Source of the DNA: an uncultured Eubacterium sp.
GTDB taxonomy: Bacteria > Bacillota > Clostridia > Lachnospirales > Lachnospiraceae
Reading direction: 5' to 3'
NCBI RefSeq assembly: GCF_934295145.1
Contig: NZ_CAKRAS010000030.1
Location: forward strand, 1 to 38,426
Length of the DNA: 38,426 bases
Both the position numbers and the translations under genes were made by a program. The notes beneath the pieces are model-generated. The model saw only the letters and a list, made by a program, of their open reading frames with translations, was not told where the DNA came from and ran no database searches. Positions 36,044 through 38,426 of this stretch are shown in pieces; positions within the stretch are counted from its first letter, which is position 1; every line of letters starts with the position of its first letter.

Positions 36044-36167
36044 ATGCTATGTCCTCCATATTTCATCATGGATTCCTTATTATTATATGAAATAAACTTA
36101 TTTTCGCCCATTTCTATCTTTGTCCTTCTCTTTTATTTTTCCCTTTCCATTGATTACAACATTCTAC

Positions 36168-36195
36168 TCATAATCGCATACTTTTTTCATACATT
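36168..36195 (+). promoter_or_regulatory. Sigma-E-like promoter motif before the paired small genes
   Basis: TCATAAT (36168-36174), a 13-base spacer and CATACATT (36188-36195) resemble the mother-cell sigma-E pattern (-35 with ATATT-like end, -10 CATACA-T). The spacer is one base short of the usual 14-15. No good sigma-A site was found here. This is a pattern match only. Confidence 0.35.
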
Positions 36196-36211
36196 ATAAA
36201 AAACATCAGAT

Positions 36212-36580
36212 ATGGACGTGATATCTCCTATGAATGAACACGAAAACGAACATACACCACCTGTACTGGATACATTGATTCAAAACAGACCGATTCAGAT
36301 GCTGAAAGCCATTGTGCCCTATCTTTACGGCCCGCAGCAACGCATGGTCTCCATGATGGTCAGAATGATCGAACTGCAGCGCACCATGCAGTTATTTGAT
36401 GCATCCCCGGAAATGCAGGCACAGGAATTGCGAATTTGTTCTAATAAATCTCCCACGGAACGTACTCATCAGATTTTAAATGTGCTACGGGAATACTGCA
36501 CGCCACAGGAGCGGGATCAAATTGATATGATTTTAAATATTCTGGACATTACATCTGTAACAGGCATTTTAAATATGTAG
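36212..36580 (+). CDS. Small helical protein of unknown function (first of a related pair)
   Basis: This protein of up to 122 residues is mostly alpha-helical, with no signal peptide or membrane segment. It has a Met-rich core (LYGPQQRMVSMMVRMIELQRTMQLF) and a C-terminal CTPQERDQIDMILNILD. No domain is recognised. The C-terminal third is clearly related to the next gene (TPQERDQIDMILNIL against NPAEQQRIDRVLQML). The start is uncertain: an ATG at 36212 or 36230, neither with a convincing SD. It is 15 bp from the next gene and probably co-transcribed. Confidence 0.7.
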   Translation: MDVISPMNEHENEHTPPVLDTLIQNRPIQMLKAIVPYLYGPQQRMVSMMVRMIELQRTMQLFDASPEMQAQELRICSNKSPTERTHQILNVLREYCTPQERDQIDMILNILDITSVTGILNM

Positions 36581-36595
36581 AAGGAGGATTTTTTC

Positions 36596-36871
36596 ATGGA
36601 TCAGAACTTTTTTTCTCAAAATCCGGCTTTTCAAAATATCTCCCCGGAAAAACTGGCTTTCCTCATGAATTTCATGAATCAGGAAAAACCAAACTCTTCC
36701 AGGGATATGATGACTTTTCTTATGAATTTTGTCACAAAGGCAAGAAATCAGAATCTCTCGTTTACCACAGACGAAACCGATTTTATTATCCAGCATCTGC
36801 GCCAGGGACTAAATCCCGCGGAACAGCAGCGAATCGACCGAGTGCTGCAGATGCTGCGCAGGAATAATTAA
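36596..36871 (+). CDS. Small helical protein of unknown function (second of a related pair)
   Basis: This 91-residue protein starts MDQNFFSQNPAFQNISPEKL with a strong AAGGAGG before the ATG. It is Asn/Gln/Phe/Met-rich, with KLAFLMNFMNQ and MMTFLMNFVTKARNQ segments and a C-terminal LNPAEQQRIDRVLQMLRR. No domain is recognised. Similarity to the end of the preceding gene suggests an ancient tandem duplication. Translation would be far stronger than that of the first gene, judging by the SD. Confidence 0.78.
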   Translation: MDQNFFSQNPAFQNISPEKLAFLMNFMNQEKPNSSRDMMTFLMNFVTKARNQNLSFTTDETDFIIQHLRQGLNPAEQQRIDRVLQMLRRNN

Positions 36872-36920
36872 ATCCAGTTATAACACCCTTCTATGCACCT
36901 CGACTAACTTATTTTTCAAA

Positions 36921-36955
36921 AGACTGAGCAGAATTGCTACTACTCTGCTCAGTCT
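36921..36955 (-). terminator. Perfect 12-bp hairpin, terminator-like
   Basis: AGACTGAGCAGA (36921-36932) pairs exactly with TCTGCTCAGTCT (36944-36955) around an 11-base loop. On the minus strand it exits into TTTTGAAAAAT, so it probably ends transcripts from the antitoxin gene. On the plus strand there is no T run, but it is also 50 bp after the paired small genes. Confidence 0.65.
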
Positions 36956-36959
36956 CATA

Positions 36960-36996
36960 TTCCAGAAAAAATCGGATAATGGGATAAAACTAAGCC
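36960..36996 (-). pseudogene. Scrap of a second phosphoesterase gene
   Basis: 36961-36993 matches 37441-37474 inside the intact phosphoesterase gene with one indel and two substitutions. Read on the minus strand it encodes GLVLSHYPIFS, the same segment as in the intact protein, then runs to a stop. It directly follows the antitoxin stop, so it is probably a recombination scar left from a lost phosphoesterase copy. Confidence 0.7.
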
Positions 36997-37158
36997 TCAT
37001 CCAGTTTCTAATACCTTCTTTTTGTATTTCTTGGTAATCTCATGCGTAATCTGTTCACGCGTCTTTTCAACAGATGCCATAGCCCTTAAATTTTTGTAAC
37101 AGTCGCGTGATAACATCATGTTTTCTACAGCCATAGTCGCTATAACCTGTTCTATCAT
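36997..37158 (-). CDS. VbhA-like Fic antitoxin, orphan
   Basis: This 53-residue protein reads MIEQVIATMAVENMMLSRD, then a helix with RAMASVEKTREQITHEITKKYKKK. It carries the inhibitory (S/T)xxxE(G/N) motif of class I Fic antitoxins as T8-M-A-V-E12-N13. The C-terminal part resembles the SGEKT-type helix of VbhA-like antitoxins, with Val in place of the usual Gly. A partner Fic toxin would normally follow; here only a phosphoesterase scrap and a hairpin follow, so it stands alone. The SD for this ATG is weak (AGGA five to six bases upstream). A stronger GAGGAG stands before an out-of-frame ATG at about 37184, so an N-terminal frameshift is possible. Confidence 0.65.
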   Translation of the reverse strand: MIEQVIATMAVENMMLSRDCYKNLRAMASVEKTREQITHEITKKYKKKVLETG

Positions 37159-37225
37159 TTTTTCCTGTTTTTATTGTTTTGTTTGACATAATATATTTCT
37201 CCTCATAAAAAAATACCTGCCAACT

Positions 37226-37807
37226 CTACTTTTCTGCGCCTGTCATGATTTCCTCCAGGGTTCGTGGTGTATAATCCATATAAGACAGCATACATCCCAC
37301 GTTAAATGCCCTTAAATCTTTATCATATACATGACGGCAGTCATTCTCTTTCATCTGCTTTAAGCACTGCTGATAAAATTGATCTTCTGCGCTTACGTGG
37401 GTATGTCCATATAATAAAATCTTTCCCCGTCCCATATTTTTCCAGGAAAAAATCGGATAATGAGATAACACTAATCCGTACTTTTCTTTTCCAACAGAAT
37501 CATGAATCTCTTTATAATCACAAATTTCCGCAAACAGCTGTTGATAACGATAATCCGATACATCATCATGATTTCCCCTGATCAGCACCTTTCTGCCCTT
37601 CAGGCGTGCAACAAATGCGATCAAATCTTCGTTTTTGCCCCGCATGCTCACATCGCCCAAAATATATACATAATCGCCATTCATCACCCGATCATTCCAG
37701 TTTTTCAAAATCGTATCATGCATCTGCTGCACCGACTCAAAGGGACGCTGGTCAAAACGGATCGCATTTTCATGAAACAAATGCAGATCGCTGATATAAT
37801 ATTTCAT
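37226..37807 (-). CDS. Calcineurin-like metallophosphoesterase
   Basis: This 193-residue protein carries the full metal-site set: YISDLHLFHENAI (D7, H9), YILGDVSMRG, LIRGNHDD, LSHYPIFSW and LYGHTH. The fold is that of small bacterial metallophosphoesterases; substrate (cyclic nucleotide, nucleic acid end or protein phosphate) is not evident. It starts 6 bp after the DUF2828 stop and is probably co-transcribed with it. A damaged second copy of its middle lies 470 bp downstream. Confidence 0.92.
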   Translation of the reverse strand: MKYYISDLHLFHENAIRFDQRPFESVQQMHDTILKNWNDRVMNGDYVYILGDVSMRGKNEDLIAFVARLKGRKVLIRGNHDDVSDYRYQQLFAEICDYKEIHDSVGKEKYGLVLSHYPIFSWKNMGRGKILLYGHTHVSAEDQFYQQCLKQMKENDCRHVYDKDLRAFNVGCMLSYMDYTPRTLEEIMTGAEK

Positions 37808-37813
37808 TTTTCT

Positions 37814-38351
37814 CTAACCTCTTTTCTCACCTAGTGCCTGTTCTACCGTATCGTATCTTTTTGCATTTAACTGTTGAAGCAGGCAGCGGTATGGATCCAG
37901 TTCATTGGAAAGTACCATCTGATAAACCGTTGGATTAAATCCGCTGACCAAAGCCACACCAGCCTCATTTTGCTGCAACGGAATCGTATTTTTTCTGGAA
38001 TAAACATTCCAGAACACCAGACGCGGCATCTGATATCCATTGGATTCATATTCATTGCGGATCTGCTCAAACAGAGACAGCAATCCACCTTTTTCACTTC
38101 TTCGCAAAGATCCCAGATATATAACCGCAGAATCAAATTCCATATCTGAAATGATCAAAATATTGCGCAGCATATCCTCCTGCGGCATGTCAAACAACAG
38201 TGCTGTTTCCAATATAAGTTTAAAAACAGCCTGAATATCGGTATTGCTGCATTCATCATAGGCACTGCATATCTCCAGTTTATCCCTCAAAGATTCCGCA
38301 TAAGACAGATCTAGAAGCTTAGGGCGTGCACTGAATGTAATAAACTGATCC
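37814..38351 (-). pseudogene. 3' end of a DUF2828 (TROVE/VWA-like) gene broken by an IS200/IS605-type insertion
   Basis: The frame is open from the stop at 37814 up to the IS hairpin. The recognisable start of the fragment is DQFITFSARPKLLDLS, followed by ECSNTDIQAVFKLILETA, IISDMEFDSA, and RLVFWNVYSRKNTIPLQQNEAGVALVSGFNPTVYQMVL. These are typical of the C-terminal VWA-like half of DUF2828 proteins. The N-terminal TROVE-like half and the DxSxS MIDAS site are missing. A TTG at 38290 could start a shorter frame but has no SD support. In whole form the family looks like an RNA-binding Ro60-type protein. This copy is probably inactive. Confidence 0.85.
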
Positions 38352-38426
38352 GTGACATGCTCCCACCACTTAAATCACAAATTTTGAAGTGGGGGCTTCT
38401 TGCTCAATGGCTCTACTGAGCCAAGT
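38352..38426 (-). mobile_element. Right end of an IS200/IS605-type element with TnpB omega-RNA-like hairpins
   Basis: On the minus strand the sequence enters from outside with a GGCTC-AGTA-GAGCC hairpin (38408-38423), then GAGCAAGAAG. Next is the large hairpin CCCCCACTT...AAGTGGTGGG (38362-38395), then AGCATGTCAC and the DUF2828 gene. This arrangement is typical of the 3' end of clostridial IS605-family elements with tnpB, whose transcript ends in an omega RNA with a guide read from flanking DNA. The boundary is set tentatively at TCAC (38352-38355). No tnpB coding sequence is in the window. Confidence 0.75.

Noticed and set aside
35863..36090. 75-codon plus-strand frame in the gap after the cysteine-rich gene
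   Set aside because: No SD, composition typical of antisense frames, and it overlaps the better supported 51-residue minus-strand gene.
1..38426. CRISPR arrays, tRNA and rRNA genes
   Set aside because: No regularly spaced repeats, no cloverleaf-like segments and no rRNA signatures were seen on reading both strands; a tRNAscan or Rfam run was not possible.

Overview
The window looks like a stretch of chromosome from a low-to-mid GC, Gram-positive gut-type clostridium, most likely family Lachnospiraceae. This is inferred from gene content and order: the clostridial block frr-uppS-cdsA-dxr-rseP-ispG-polC, a Re-citrate synthase-type protein with an NADP-isocitrate dehydrogenase, Rex, a ClpP-like TepA, the AGGAGG-type ribosome binding sites, and a chorion-like high-cysteine small protein. 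No 16S or tRNA gene is present to fix the taxon. Almost all genes lie on the minus strand; the exceptions are a two-gene cell-wall-type cassette (11107-13848) and three small genes near the right end.

Layout. 1-10009 (minus): one long housekeeping run from pyrH and frr through the isoprenoid/lipid-carrier and phospholipid genes (uppS, cdsA, dxr, rseP, ispG) into polC, which runs off the left edge. 10010-10195 holds two 19-bp direct repeats, each containing a TATAAT. 10196-13848: an aspartate/glutamate racemase-family gene (minus), divergent from an ATP-grasp ligase resembling D-aspartate ligase and a MurE-like Mur ligase (both plus). The group ends in a strong bidirectional terminator and is the best candidate in the window for an uncharacterised biosynthetic system. 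13885-17773 (minus): fhs, folD and a zinc-ribbon/TM/TPR/chitobiase-C-like membrane protein. 18002-22355: ftsK/spoIIIE, uppP and tepA. 22540-24953: glgA and a YebC-family gene, each with its own terminator. 25011-29004: an operon of nnrED (NAD(P)HX repair), alr, an orphan mazF/ndoA and a CBS/CorC protein. 29167-31811: rex and an ABC-F ATPase with a terminator-like hairpin just before its start. 32012-35332: Re-citrate synthase, GntR/FCD regulator and icd, forming a 2-oxoglutarate/glutamate-synthesis operon. It has a clean sigma-A promoter followed directly by three copies of a TTGTATGCAA-type operator.

35500 to the right edge is accessory. It contains a 77-residue protein with 15 cysteines and an exact internal duplication, a small highly charged gene on the minus strand, and two related small proteins in tandem preceded by a sigma-E-like motif. 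It also contains an orphan VbhA-like Fic antitoxin gene, a scrap of a second phosphoesterase gene beside it, and an intact calcineurin-type phosphoesterase. Last comes the 3' end of a DUF2828 (TROVE/VWA-like) gene cut by the end of an IS200/IS605-type element. That end has the hairpins of a TnpB omega-RNA 3' terminus, so its guide would be read out of the broken DUF2828 gene.

How the genes fit together: the left two thirds mainly serve envelope building (undecaprenyl carrier synthesis and recycling, isoprenoid precursors, CDP-DAG, D-alanine, possibly D-aspartate), replication and chromosome segregation, one-carbon metabolism and redox control. The right end shows repeated insertion and loss.
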